This document shows, one piece after another, positions 12,241 through 23,306 of a stretch of 64,000 bases of DNA. This stretch comes from Chamaelirium japonicum. Lineage: Eukaryota > Streptophyta > Magnoliopsida > Liliales > Melanthiaceae. The stretch's first letter is position 1. Each line of letters begins with the position of its first letter. The stretch is from positions 50,733,633 to 50,797,632 of the forward strand of contig OX393550.1 in NCBI GenBank assembly GCA_947650365.1, given 5' to 3'. The position numbers and the translations under genes are program-made. Under the pieces are notes generated by a model. It was not told the DNA's origin. It searched no databases and worked only from the letters and a program-made list of their open reading frames with translations.

Positions 12241-13400
12241 TTAATTAATAGTATATGATTTAGAAATATGTTTTTTTTTATGAAAATAGTGGTACGGGTT
12301 GCTACAGTGATTTTATTGTAGAAACAACAGTGAAACCACTGTGCTGCTACAGAGTAAAATCAATATAGCAATGATACTTAATTTTATGCAAATAATACTC
12401 AATTTAATTGAGTACTATTTTATATATTTGATTACCAATTACAACCACTATAGCAGTTACAATGATTTTTACCGCGACTGTTTGCTTATAGACTTCTTAA
12501 AGTAAAATCATTGTAGCAATGATACTCGATTATATCCAAATAATACTCAATTTAATTGAGTGTTTTGTTGTATATTTGAGTACCATTTAAAACCACTATA
12601 GAGATTTTGAGTATCTTTATGTATAGGTCAGTGCCAATTAAATTGATAGTCAATTATATAAAAATAATACTCAATTGTTAACCATTGATGATGCGAATCA
12701 GAACCTACCTCTCAATATACTGGAGGATAACATCATTCTCGATATAGCTTCGTCGATTGGCTTCTCAACTCAGAGAGAGGGTAGGAAGTCCTTTCTAGCT
12801 CAAATCCATGAGTTGGAAAGGTCGAGAGCTTCGAAGTCTTGAGACTTCGGAACTTTGGCTTTTCTTGTTCTAAGCTTTAAACTTTTGGGTTTTTCTGGTT
12901 AGACCGTTATGGTCGGGGTTTATCTTTTTTGGGTGTTTGGTACCTTTTATGTATAGATTGTACATTCTTACTATTTTAATAAACTGGTAGGGGTCAAAAC
13001 CGAACTCCTCCTCATCCACTAAGAGGGATTTCTCAAAAAATAAAAAATTATTTGAAAATAATACTCAATATGATAGTGGTTTTATTGTAGGAAATTGAGT
13101 ATCATTTTCATATGATTGAGTATCATTTTAAATAAATATAGTAATATATTGAAATCATTGTTGTACTACAATGAAATCAGTCAATTATATTAAATTATAT
13201 TCAACGCTTCCGCGATTTCAAAATAAAAAATTAAATATTATTTAAATAAAATTGAATATCATTGCTACAGTGATTTCATTGTAGCAAAGTTGTTTTTAAC
13301 AATCATGACGAAAATCACTATAGCTGCTACAGTGAAATTACTGTAGCAAATATAGTGATCATGCTATCGTTTTTGAAACTATATCGATATTTTGTGGGGA
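12240..13400. repeat. AT-rich palindromic repeat region
   Basis: Many variants of GCTACAGTGA...TCACTGTAGC are present. An imperfect palindrome at 13326-13347 has 8-bp arms GCTACAGT/ACTGTAGC. The block AAATAATACTCAATTTAATT recurs at about 12400 and 12536. There is no coding potential. A LINE tail (12676-13054) is embedded. Related sequence occurs at 20400-20870. Confidence 0.6.
12676..13054 (+). mobile_element. 5'-truncated LINE 3' end with target-site duplication
   Basis: Typical plant LINE 3' UTR: TATGGTCGGGGTTT, GGGTGTTTGGTACC, then AATAAACTGGTAGGGGTC, a GAACTCCTCCTCATC stretch and TTTCTCAAAAAATAAAAAA. It is bracketed by a 15-bp direct repeat AAAATAATACTCAAT (12661-12675 and 13055-13069). 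Because the host region itself repeats similar words, the duplication could be partly fortuitous. A short open frame at the left (about 12676-12840) is unrecognised. The same tail is seen at 27032-27131. Confidence 0.7.
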
Positions 13401-13756
13401 TCGGATGTGATTTATAGATTGTGGCAATTTAGTAAATTTAGTAAGTTATTCTTAATATTTTAGCCTTATAGCAATTAATTAAGCCGTTGCAATTGAAATG
13501 GTAAAACATGGACCTGGACTTAAAAGAAAAGGTTGTCAGGACCTATCCTAAAATGAAAAAGTTAAAAAGGATTGATTGTTATCCACTAAAAAAAAAACAT
13601 TTTAGAGGCTTTATGTCAAAAATTGGGCACGTGATTTCTCGATTGAAAATTTGGACTTGACCACTCATTTGTGGGTGATATGTAGTCGCAACCTTGTGCG
13701 TAATGGAGTATTTGCATATGAGAGATTCGAAGGCTCTATTGTAAAAGTGACAACCC

Positions 13757-13897
<141 letters not shown>

Positions 13898-14140
13898 ATA
13901 ATAGCATGGGGGTTGGTAAATCGGTAAAAATTATTTTCTCGTATAAATTGTATGATAACCTTATGGTCATTTATTTTGGTTGAGACAGTTTCACCTCATT
14001 TAAAGACGTAACTCGACAGCTACCAAGATATATGTATACCATGAGAATTAAGGAATGGTCCCATAAAATTGATTCCCCAAACATCAAAAAGTTTGACGAC
14101 TAATACAGGGGAAAGAGAATGTTAAGCCGGGAGATAGTAC

Positions 14141-14462
14141 TGTTGGAGGATTAGTCCCACCTCGGTAAAGTAGAGGGCAAAAACGATCATTATATGTATG
14201 ATGGGATCTCATCTCAACACTTGGGTTTTGAGATAGAGAGAATCTCACATGGTATCAGAGCCTAACCGTATCACTCACTTGCCTAGTGTGGTTTACACAC
14301 ATCTATCATCCACGTGTCAAGGACCACAAAAAGATTGACCGACACGTGGGGGTTGTTGGTGGATTAGTCCCACCTCGGTAAAGTACAGGGCAGAAATGAT
14401 CTTTATATATATAATGAGATCTCATCTCAACACCTGGGTTTTGAGATAGAGAAAATCTCGCA
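14141..14462 (+). mobile_element. TRIM retrotransposon (complete, 322 bp)
   Basis: Two direct terminal repeats of 109 bp each (14141-14249 and 14354-14462) differ at about 11 positions. Each begins TGTTGG and ends in CA. The 5' repeat is followed at once by TGGTATCAGAGCC, a perfect primer-binding site for initiator tRNA-Met. The 104-bp interior has no coding capacity and ends in a purine-rich CACGTGGGGGT. AGTAC and AATAC flank it as a 5-bp target duplication with one change. It lies in gypsy integrase. A second copy is at 23597-23892. Confidence 0.93.
14250..14262 (+). promoter_or_regulatory. TRIM primer-binding site (tRNA-Met)
   Basis: TGGTATCAGAGCC directly after the 5' terminal repeat. 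It is complementary to the 3' end of plant initiator tRNA-Met, the usual primer of minus-strand synthesis in copia and TRIM elements. Confidence 0.92.
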
Positions 14463-14604
14463 AATACCTATGTGTTGATAATGATCACAAGATTTACAGT
14501 AATTATGGGCATTCCGAATCAGTATTGTAGGTCAGTAAAAGACGCTTTGAAGGACTTTGTCAATGGTCTTTCTACTACCAAAGTGTCATCCTCAAGCGTG
14601 GGTG

Positions 14605-15126
14605 TAGGGCTAGCAATTGGTCGTGTCGGGTTGTCTTCGTGTCGGGTCTAGTTTGAGGTCTTGTCCAGAACCCCTAGACCTAGACTCGACCCGTTTAACT
14701 AATCGTGCCTAGGCCCTAAAATTGTACCCGACCCGCTTATAAACGATTAGACCCGTTAGACTTGTTTACCACACGGATTGTATTCAGTTGACCCGACCCA
14801 ATCCGACTCTACCAGACATGACCCGATAAGACCCGCTGGAAACAAGACTACAATATTAGCCTACTTAATACATACTACATACTACAATATTAGCTTACAT
14901 ACTAAAGTATCGAATTGCAGGTAAACACGACCCGACCCGACACGATCTGTTGAATTTTAAACGGGCCTACTCGTGTTTACCATGTCTAGACCCTAAACCC
15001 GGACCCGACCCATTTATTAAATGGGTTAGTCGTGTCGACCTGTTTACGACCCGAACCCGTTTAACCCAAACCCAGACCCGCTAATTTTGTTTTGGGTCGT
15101 GTCAGGGTCCAAAATTGATAGCCCTA
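14605..15126. mobile_element. hAT-type MITE, TAGGGCTA family
   Basis: Ends TAGGGCTAGCAATT and (reverse) TAGGGCTATCAATT. The interior is full of GGGTCGGG/CCCGACCC words on both strands. The flanking 8-mers are CGTGGGTG and TTTGAGTG, which match at 5 of 8 positions and fit a decayed target duplication. It sits in the gypsy integrase. It has no coding capacity. Confidence 0.75.
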
Positions 15127-15769
15127 TTTGAGTGTGACAAAAGTTGAGAATACTACGATATTCGCTTTCGGGAACACAACGTTGAATGACCTGATCGGAG
15201 CAATACTTAAACAATTTAGGGTATTCCCAAAAAAAAAATAACGAACATGCGAAAAGAATCGATCTTTATCTTGTTTAGACCAATGTGATGGAATTTGACT
15301 GATGGTAAGATAGTTGACAATGTGCGCATACCAATGTTCTTTATCCTCGGACACAATCAGGAGTTGCTCATCAGGAAATGTGAGACGAGAAAGATGATCA
15401 GCTACAACGTTTATAGTTCCTTTACGTTCCTGGATTTCATAATTGAATTCCAAAAGTTAGAGAACCCACCTCATTAGCCATGATTTGGTATCCTTTTTAG
15501 CTAATAAGTGTCATAAGGCAGCATGATCATAGAAGACAATAACCTTAGAACTTAAAAGATATGGTCGGAATTTATCCAATGCTTAAACTATGGCTAAAGA
15601 CTATTTCTCTGTTGTTATATAATTCAATTACGTACCACATAGAGTTTTCCTTGCATAATATATGAGTGTTGTAGGCGATTGGTTCGCTGACCGAAAACCA
15701 GGGGCGGACCTACATTGGGCTCAGGGGGGGCTCAAGCGCCCCGTCACTTTGGGAAAAAAATCAAAAAAA

Positions 15770-16008
15770 AGTTACACTTAGGCCCCTTGAAGTTTAACTC
15801 AAAAACACTTAACCCTCATATAGTTTATTCTGTTCAAAATCACTCCCTAAAGTTTGAAATGTTAGCACAACACCACCTTTTGTCAACTACTTGTTTTCCT
15901 TTTTTTTATATGATAGAAGCTGAATTGAAGGGGGGGAAAATGTTATTTTTTAACTATAAGGGAGTTATATGTTTTTTTAGCTAAACATCAGGGGGAGTAA
16001 AGTGTAAT
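15770..16008. repeat. foldback/MITE-like insert within the hAT element
   Basis: Left arm 15770-15826 (TTACACTTAGG...AACCCTCATATAGTTT) pairs with the right arm 15952-16008 (AACTATAAGGGAG...AAGTGTAA) as diverged inverted repeats of about 55 bp. A related left arm and an inverted central segment occur in the hAT at 53582-54132. Confidence 0.6.
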
Positions 16009-16387
16009 TTACTCAAAAAAACAATTATAGCCAACTTGTCTGTCAACTTTTGGTTGCCAATTTCATGTGGAGGTGGCCACCACCAGCCGCCACTGTCCCG
16101 CCGGCCACCACCACCCGTCAGTCAATGTCCACGTACCGCCATGCCGCTGAATCTGCCACTGAATCTACCATCGCCAGCATTGGCGACCCATGGCCGACTT
16201 CGCCATTCGCCGGCCACAACCCATTGTTGGCTACCGACGCCCACCACTGGTCGGCCGACATCCACCACTGTCTGCCACCACCCATCCATGTGGCATCCCC
16301 TTAAAGTTCATCACATGGCCCTTAGTGAATAAAAATCGAGTGGGAATTGGGGCCTATTTACAGGTTTTTGGGGGTATATATTAAATC

Positions 16388-16388
<1 letters not shown>

Positions 16389-16422
<34 letters not shown>
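16389..16422. repeat. poly-C tract (34 nt)
   Basis: Uninterrupted C run followed by A and T runs, inside the hAT element. Confidence 0.97.
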
Positions 16423-16424
<2 letters not shown>

Positions 16425-16693
16425 ATTTTTTTTTTTTTGAGGATCTGGTTTATTATTCATAACCCATGCACCCCGATCGAATCGGCCAGTTATAGGTCCA
16501 AAATTTCAAAGGACTCCGATGATCGAAATCCTCAACTTGAAGCAAAATCGTAATAGACCTTTTGCTACGCGATCGAAAGAAGGGTAGGGACATTGTCACG
16601 CTGCCAGCCGAAGCCTTCAACTGTGATGCAATGGCTATAGTTACTTTTTAATAATTAAGCCCCCCTTGAGAAAAAATCCTGGGTCCGCCACTG

Positions 16694-17640
16694 CCGAAAA
16701 CCACACCGATAGCGTAGTTTAATACATCACACATAAGCTCAAAAGGTACCAACCAATATGGAGTGAATAGGATAGGAGCAGTGGGTAAAAAGGCAGATTG
16801 AAGTTTCTTAAAACCATCTAAACATGCTTGATCAAAGAGGAAGGTGTATCCTTAGAAATCAAGTTGCACAAAGGTTGAGAGATCAAACTAAAATCCTTAA
16901 TAAAGCGACGGTAAAAACCAGCATGGCTTAAAAATGCTCGTATTTGTTTTACCGTAGTCGGTGGTGGAAGTGTTGCTATACTGTTGACTTTAGCTTTGTC
17001 AATATTCATGACTTGTTTAGATATAACGTGGCCAAGGACAATACCTTCTTGAATCATAAAGTGGCTCTTTTTTTAGCTCAGTACTAAGTTTGTAAAACTT
17101 CTAAAAATTTCTCTACCATGTCTGAAAAGATAGACATCATGCATCTTTGGATAGTAGGCATGCTACACAACCCGAACGACATCCGTTGATAGACGAATGT
17201 ACCATATGGAAAAGTAAATGTGATTTTCTCTTGGTCTTCTAGAAATACTGGGATTTGATTGTATCTAGAGTAATCATCTAAGAAACAGTAAAAGTCTAGG
17301 TTCGACCCGTTCGAGTACTTGATCGAGGAATGGAAGTGGAAAGTGATCCTTCCATGTTGTGGGAATTAACTCTCCTTGTGGGTTTTCGACTACGATGATT
17401 TTGGATTTTTTATGGAATACTTGAGTGGGACTAACCCATTTACTATCCGAGATCGAATATATAATACCTGCATCAAGAAGTTTAGTGATCTCCTTAAGAA
17501 CAACTTCCTTTATATTTGGGTTTAGTCGGTGTTAAGGCTCTTATGATAGTTTTACATCCTCTTCGAGATGCATTCGATGCATACAAATCGAGGGATCAAT
17601 GCACTTAAGATCGGCGATGAACCATCCTATTGCTCCTTTA
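16694..17640 (-). pseudogene. gypsy reverse transcriptase, catalytic box deleted
   Basis: The block FPYGTFVYQRMSFGLC, then QRCMMSIFSDMVEKFLEV (17090-17230, minus), leads to the position where the [FY]xDD box should be. The sequence jumps instead to SHFMIQEGIVLGHVISKQ at 17057 and on through QIRAFLSHAGFYRRFIKDF. About 30 residues including the catalytic aspartates are therefore lost. The connection continues into AIGVVFGQRTNRL, which the hAT at 15699-16693 interrupts. Confidence 0.8.
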
Positions 17641-17879
17641 TGTCTTTTTAGAAGGTCAAGAAGATGGGTTCTCTTGGTCAGCCAATAAATTGGTTGCAAT
17701 GATTACAAGGAGTGTGAATCTGGGCCTCAAAACATGTACTCCATGTTGGATTGTACAGTGAGATTGATTTCAGAATTGGAAATACTGACTAGCGGGTTGA
17801 TCAATGGTTGGCTTGGGAGTTTTTCTTTCTCATGTTGGTTTAATGCAGTAGCGAGTTGTCCCATTTGAGACTCAAGTTT

Positions 17880-18975
17880 AGATAACGACCGAGTATGAGA
17901 GTGCAGAAGTTAGTGTGTTAGCCTTCCAAGTTTGATGTGCACTCAACTCCTTATCCTAAGTTTGACGTGCAGTCAATTCCTCATCCTCAAAAGATGGAGT
18001 TCATTGGGGAGGAGGAATAGAGGGTTGATATTATTGATTAGATGAAAATTGGGGAGACCTATTAGTTGATTGATAGTTTTGGAATGTGGGCATTTGATTA
18101 GAAGTGTAGGAGTTATTAGGGGCTTGTGAACACCATGCAAGATTTAGGTGATCTCTCCATCCAAGATTATATGTGTCTGAGTAGGGATTATTTCTCGAAT
18201 TGGGGAAGAAATTTCAGGCATTCATTTGCTCCTGAACAAACTCAGGATATTGAGCTCCCATATATAAGACAGACACTCATAGGTGAGTGGGGAGTGAGCA
18301 CAACTAGGGATGGCAATTGTCTGGGTTTACCCGGTTACCCGACCCGATATTGGGTCGGGTTTGGAATGCTCAAAAACAGGTTTGGGACGGGTTTGGGATT
18401 TGAATTTAAAACCCGATCGGGTTCTGGTTTTACTCCAACCCGACCCGGGTATATAACCTATCATATCTTCATATATCTTAAATATTCTTTGATATGTTGG
18501 TTCTCAAGATCATATAAAAGTTGACTTGTAAATATAACTGTGTGATCGTAATATAAGAAAAACATTTGCTCTGTACTTTTCTCTATGTAGAGCTACGATT
18601 AGATAAGCCAAATAAGCTAAATATATAGTTTTTTGTGAAGCCCATCCGATCCGACCCGTATTGCATAAACGGGACGAGGCGGGGCGGGCACGGGTTTTTC
18701 CAATGCTAATTGGGACGGGTTTGAGAACTATCCTCAAAACCCGACATGGGTTTGGGACGGGTATAGAACGGGATAAAATATAATGAGGCAGGTTCGGAAT
18801 AGAGCCGACCCATCCCAAACCCGACCCGTTGCCATCCCTAAGCACAACGCACAAACCTTTGGTGGAGGTGGGGGCTCAAGGGATGGGTTTGGAATTTGTG
18901 GAACTCCTACTGCGAGAAGTTGATATAGTTTACATGCAAAGGCATCCACCATATTGGAAACTTTAGTCGAACTAT
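17880..18975 (-). pseudogene. gypsy gag C-terminal part, split by hAT MITE
   Basis: MVDAFACKLYQLL and PPPPPKVCALC (18841-18960) read into the insertion at 18305-18840. They resume as NPYSDTYNLGWRDHLNLAW and a Gln/Ser/Asn-rich stretch (17900-18230). This resembles the Athila gag region around its zinc-knuckle-like cysteines. Confidence 0.65.
18305..18840. mobile_element. hAT-type MITE, TAGGGATGGCAA family
   Basis: Ends TAGGGATGGCAAT and (reversed) TAGGGATGGCAAC. A perfect 8-bp target duplication AGCACAAC flanks it (18297-18304 and 18841-18848). Subterminal CCCGACCCG/CGGGTCGGG words are rich on both sides. It has no coding capacity. It lies in the gypsy gag region. Confidence 0.93.
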
Positions 18976-19151
18976 TCAGTTCATAGATGCCTCCTTTCTT
19001 ATTGATAGTTCTAGATCGATTTTCTCTTGCAATAGACGTATTTGAACTCGGGTTTGAACTCGGGTTTCACCAAAAACTTCGGACTCCACAAATATCGGAT
19101 TCGGGCCCAAATTGGATTTTGGCACACACTGATGTTCCCAGAATTCTTGGT

Positions 19152-19291
19152 CACGTGACCGGCGTAAACCCCACGCGGACTCCCGTTCTCGTTTTCGGAC
19201 TCGGAGTCGAAATCTCGGTTTCCCCGCCGCCCCAACTTTTCCACTGAGAAAATATCTACGAGCCACGTGGCGGAATGAGTGCAGATATTTT
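19152..19291. promoter_or_regulatory. cluster of two G-boxes and two evening elements
   Basis: CACGTG at 19152-19157 and CCACGTGG at 19263-19270. The evening element AAAATATCT lies at 19249-19257, with its reverse AGATATTTT at 19283-19291. The last three lie 112-154 bp upstream of the ATG at 19403. Evening elements are bound by CCA1/LHY-type clock factors and G-boxes by HY5/PIF-type factors. This arrangement suits a clock- and light-controlled promoter. Confidence 0.6.
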
Positions 19292-19402
19292 ATTCTCGCT
19301 GAGGCCGCAAAGGCCATAAAGTGAACCCGAGACCTGAAACCTCGAGAGCTCCCCCCCACCCCCTCACGCCCGATCAAAAAGCACCCTCGATCGTCCGATC
19401 CA

Positions 19403-20021
19403 ATGGATCTGAAGACGATGACGGTCTGCTCCGGCGAGTCCTGGACGGAGGAGCAGCACGCCTCCTTCCTCAACTGGATGGAGGAGTCCTTCGTCAGGCG
19501 AATGATCGACCGAACCAACGACGACGGCGGCCCCAACCGGTGCCCGACCACGTGCGACCGCCGGCCGCAACGCCGCCGTCGCCTCGATCGCCGCATCCCC
19601 GATAGCGCCAACGATTCCACCCGGGACTTCCGCCGCGCCGTCCCCGGGGGCAGCCGGAGGCATGGCACCGGCCGGTCGACGAGAGCTACGGCGGCAGCAG
19701 CAGCAGATCAAGGTAGGCCCGGTAGGGTGTTAGGCGTACGTTCTTGGAGCCAATGATCCCTATTGTGCTCGATGTGGTGACGTGGACGCTTAAGGATCGT
19801 AGGATCTTGTCCCCCTCCCGCACGTGCCCGGTAGCGCCGCCACCAACCGGTGGGCTGCTGGCGGTGTCTTGTTTATGGCCGCCGATAATGAAAATATCGG
19901 CGATGTTTTCGCCTAATCGGAGCTTATTTATAATTTATTTTGCTTTTTCCAGAAACTGCGGACTTGGCCGTCCGGCGTCGCAAACCATCGCCCCCGCGGT
20001 ACGATGCATCGGGGGATCAGG
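19403..20021 (+). CDS. COR27/COR28-like cold- and clock-regulated protein, 5' exons (putative, incomplete)
   Basis: GC-rich open frame starting at ATG 19403 (context CCAATGG). Near the N-terminus it has SGESWTEEQHASFLNWMEES followed by FVRRM. This W-T-x-E-x-H-x-x-F/Y-L-x-x-M-E-x-S-F-V block is what I associate with plant COLD-REGULATED 27/28 proteins, small nuclear regulators linking cold, light and the circadian clock. A second typical stretch is LDRRIPDSANDSTRDF. A donor AAG|GTAGG ends exon 1 at 19712. An acceptor TTTTTCCAG opens exon 2 at 19953, and the frame continues to a donor CAG|GTTTGT after 20021 (DASGDQ, where family members go on to V-V-P). I could not find the next exon, so the gene may be truncated or its last exon too diverged. 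The middle is unusually Arg-rich. The identification rests on motif memory only. Confidence 0.5.
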
Positions 20022-20135
20022 TTTGTAATGTTTGCTCCTCGCCCTTTTTCTCTCTTTCCTCCCCAAGTGGGGCCCGCAACCAGTCACGCCTTAGCTGGAT
20101 GATATCTGAGGGTGGCCGCTGGCCACGGATCCTCT

Positions 20136-20251
20136 GAGGCTGTAGCCTCGTGTTAAAGAGATAGATCAAACCACAGCCCTTCGTTTGGATTCCGATCAGA
20201 GATGAGTCTAATGGACGGTGGTGATTCAGTTTTGACCTTAACCATCTCCAG
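20136..20251. mobile_element. decayed MITE related to 59121-59294
   Basis: Left end GAGGCTGTAGCCTCG...TTAAAGAGATAG and right part GGTGGTGATTCAGTTTTGAC...AACCATCTC match the MITE at 59121-59294 piece by piece, with losses. It lies 115 bp after the second exon of the COR27-like gene. Confidence 0.5.
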
Positions 20252-20399
20252 GAATATGAGGATTTTTTTTGGGGAGACTTAGTGAGAGGTCCCTGAGAAG
20301 AGATCGATTTAAGGTTAAGGATACCAAAAAAGATAGCGTCACAGCAGGTCTCTATCGAAAAGGATCTAGCTAGAACAAGTCCCACACGTGACTTTTATT

Positions 20400-20870
20400 C
20401 TATTTTAATGGTCAAATTGCTATGGATTTACTATGGTGATTTTACTGTAGTAATTTTTTTTTTGACTCGATTTCACATAAAGATATATTGCTACAATAAT
20501 ATCACTTTAGCAAAAGAGTAACAATATATGCAAATTGTTACTCTACAAAGACCGTTACTCAATCTGTGCAGATTGTTACTCTTTTCCTACAGTGATTTTA
20601 CTATGGTAATTTTTTTTTTCCGATAGATTTTTCAAAAAAATTTACTACAATGATTTCACTGTAGCAAAAGACTAACAATTTGTACAAATTGTATACAAAT
20701 TGTTAAAGTGATTTAACTATAAATTGTGTACAAATTTACTACAATGATTTTGCTAAAGTGATTTTACTATAGTAAAAAAAATGATAATATTTTATAAAAA
20801 AATTTGCTACAGTAAAAGAGTAATAATTTTCGAAGATTGTTACAATTTTTGCTATAGGACCAGTGCCCAC
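20400..20870. repeat. AT-rich palindromic repeat region
   Basis: Repeated TACTACAATGATTTCACTGTAGCA-type words in both orientations. Inverted AAGAGTAACAAT...ATTGTTACTCT pairs lie at about 20514-20552 and 20570-20585. It is related to 8760-9350 and 12240-13400. No gene was found. Confidence 0.6.
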
Positions 20871-20999
20871 ATGTACAACTGCTTGTAAGGTCTTGCTCAC
20901 ATGTCCAGCTGGTTGCAGGGATAAAATTGATATTTTTCTACCAGAAAGACTTAACACTAATTAATGATGTTGATCGTCTTTATCCCTAAATTTGATCTG

Positions 21000-21203
21000 T
21001 TAGAGGGACCTATCATCAATCCTTCTCTCAAAGGTGGACTCTCCTAAAATTATGGTTTGATTGCTCGTCAATCACGGGTTAGGAATGCCTACAACCTATT
21101 CTTAGAGCTTTTTCTTATGTTCAGGATCCGACTTGACTTGTATCACCTGATTCGTATCATGCACCGTTCCCCCTCATCGAGGTATTTCTCAAAAAAAAAA
21201 AAA
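21000..21203 (+). mobile_element. LINE 3' tail (fragment)
   Basis: Ends TTCCCCCTCATCGAGGTATTTCTC followed by poly-A (21190-21203). This tail style is shared with 12676-13054 and 27032-27131. The upstream limit and target duplication were not determined. Confidence 0.45.
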
Positions 21204-21205
21204 AT

Positions 21206-22023
21206 TTATAACCTCAGATGATCCCGGGCCTTTGTGTGCACGTAATGTATTTCCCAAATTGTTGGTGATTTGCTTATAACATTTGGAATTTGTTGTTGTA
21301 TGTAGGTGGTTCCACAGCTTGAAGGTCAAGAGATGGGTGGTGAGTGAGACGCTGGTAACGCTAACAAGAGGCCGATAGGAGAGAGAAGAGGGAGCCTCAC
21401 CCCGACAATTGCGGCTGAAATGAAAAAGGGTCATTTCATGCACTAGGGTTTTAATTAGCTGATGAATAGAATCTTGGCAGTTGCAAGCTTTCACTTTTGC
21501 TAAGGTCGATCGATCGATCCACACTCCTCGTCTCTAATTTGAATTCTGCTTGTTGTAATCAGTAGGTAATCAAAAGGACATCTTGGAGATGTTGATAGGC
21601 CTTCACCATGCAAATGTTTTTGGATTGGATATAATTTCACATTGGTCCCTCAAATATTTTATTTTGAAACCACTTGACCCTTGAGCTATGCTCCGTCTGT
21701 ATGTTCACCCCCTTTGTCAACTTTCAACTGCTGATCCTAGGTATCTTAGTATGCATAAGATATTTCTAGTCTGGTTGGGAAGGGTATAAACATTAGGTTC
21801 AAAGGTTGAAAGTTGGCGGAGTGGGTGGACATGCAGACGGAGCATAATTTAAGGATCGTGTTGTTGAAAATAAAATACTCGAGGAACAATTTGAAATTGT
21901 GTGTATAGATTGGGCGAGATTTTCCTAATTTTTTTTTCATTAAATAAAGCAAGCAAAGGATATGTGTGATGCACATGAACCCAATCCAATTGATTGAGAG
22001 AAAGAAGGATGGTTGGGTCATGT

Positions 22024-22071
<48 letters not shown>

Positions 22072-22330
22072 TGATAATAGGAATTGATGAGTGAAGAGGG
22101 AACAAATATCTAGTTTAATTAGGTCCCACCTAAGATCTAGTTGGGTGCAATCCAAGTTGTCAATTTTAGTGCTTATAAGACTGGGGCTCCAATTGGTGTG
22201 AAGGGCAGAGAGATTTTTATTCGAGTAAGCCCTTGATGATCTCTTTTAATGCACTAATGGCGCTTGATTTAAGAAAACATTCCAAGAAAACGTATCAGAA
22301 AAGAAAAATCAATCTTGAGTTCGAAAGTAT
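21206..22330. other. intergenic, no recognisable gene
   Basis: AT-rich sequence with short frames on both strands that resemble nothing known to me. A (CT)n microsatellite lies at 22024-22068. Confidence 0.5.
22024..22068. repeat. (CT)n microsatellite
   Basis: About 22 uninterrupted CT units. Confidence 0.95.
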
Positions 22331-22344
22331 CTATCTAAAGTATG

Positions 22345-23298
22345 CAATGTTTAAAAAGGCGAAAGGCGTACCGAGGCGTTTTTCCTCTAGAGAGGCGAGG
22401 CGTAAGCCTCAAGGCGAACCGAGGCGAATGCCTCAAATTTTATTGAGGCGTTTTGGTAAAAAAAAATTAAAGAAGAAAAACTTCAGAATAAATACTATTA
22501 TTGAATGTGTAATAATAATTGAACTATATATGCATAATAAATCACAATGTATTAGAAAATATCTTATATAACACGATTGAGCACTCGAGCAATCTAACAA
22601 CAAAATAAAGTCAAATTGCTCAAACACGCTTAATTCTTTAATATTCAAGATAATAATTAAAGTAGCAATTAACAAGTAATAACAAACAATAAAATACGAA
22701 TATAGGACTAACATTGTCAAGATTCAAAAAAAAAAAAAAACAATGATACAAATATACATGACAATGGTAAAATACAAAGAAAAAATCATAGAAAAAACTA
22801 GTAGAAGAAGCAAGATCATGATCTATACCTTTAAAGTTGAAACAAATCTTGATCTCTCACTTGTAGTTAGTAGACAATTCACAAAGAAGAAGAATACAAC
22901 TTTGGAATTAAAATCGGAAAAGAAATGAGCACTAAATCTTGGTTTTGGGTTTTTGGAGGCAAAGGGGTTTCAAAACCTAAAAAGATCTAAAATAGTTTAG
23001 GAGGTTTCAATGGGTGAAAAAGGGCCCATGGGGGCGATTTACATATCAAACCCTTTGTGCCTCTTCCACACCAAACATTGGTTTTAACTCGTCCCTGCCC
23101 TATGTTTCATGCTTGGAGCACGAGACTTACGTCTCGAACGCTTTGAGACGCTCCTCGGACAAAGACATACAACTTTTGATGCAGGGGTGTAGGTTTTTTA
23201 TATGTGGCTGTTGAGGCGTACGCCTCGAGGCAACACAGGACCGCCTCACTTCGAGGCGGGCCTCGAGGCGTAAGCCTCAAACACCTTTTTAAACACTG
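22345..23298. mobile_element. non-autonomous hAT element with GAGGCG subterminal clusters, 954 bp
   Basis: Terminal inverted repeats CAATGTTTAAAAAGGCG and (right, reversed) CAGTGTTTAAAAAGGTG. A perfect 8-bp target duplication AAAGTATG (22337-22344 and 23299-23306) flanks it. Both subterminal zones (22365-22450 and 23210-23280) are packed with GAGGCG/CGCCTC, often as the palindrome-like GAGGCGTACGCCTC. The AT-rich centre has no transposase. Confidence 0.93.
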
Positions 23299-23306
23299 AA
23301 AGTATG

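Larger units (their letters stand above)
15699..16693. mobile_element. non-autonomous hAT element, 995 bp
   Basis: Terminal inverted repeats CAGGGGCGGACCTA and (right, reversed) CAGTGGCGGACCCAGG. A perfect 8-bp target duplication CCGAAAAC flanks it (15691-15698 and 16694-16701). It interrupts gypsy coding sequence, whose reading resumes exactly across the site. Inside are an inverted-repeat block (about 15770-16008), a CCACC-rich stretch (16060-16300) and a 34-nt C run. No transposase was found. Confidence 0.93.

Noticed and set aside
18976-19668. Long minus-strand open frame of 230 codons opposite the COR27-like exon
   Set aside because: No recognisable domain. It covers promoter motifs and the antisense of exon 1, and GC-rich sequence readily gives such frames.
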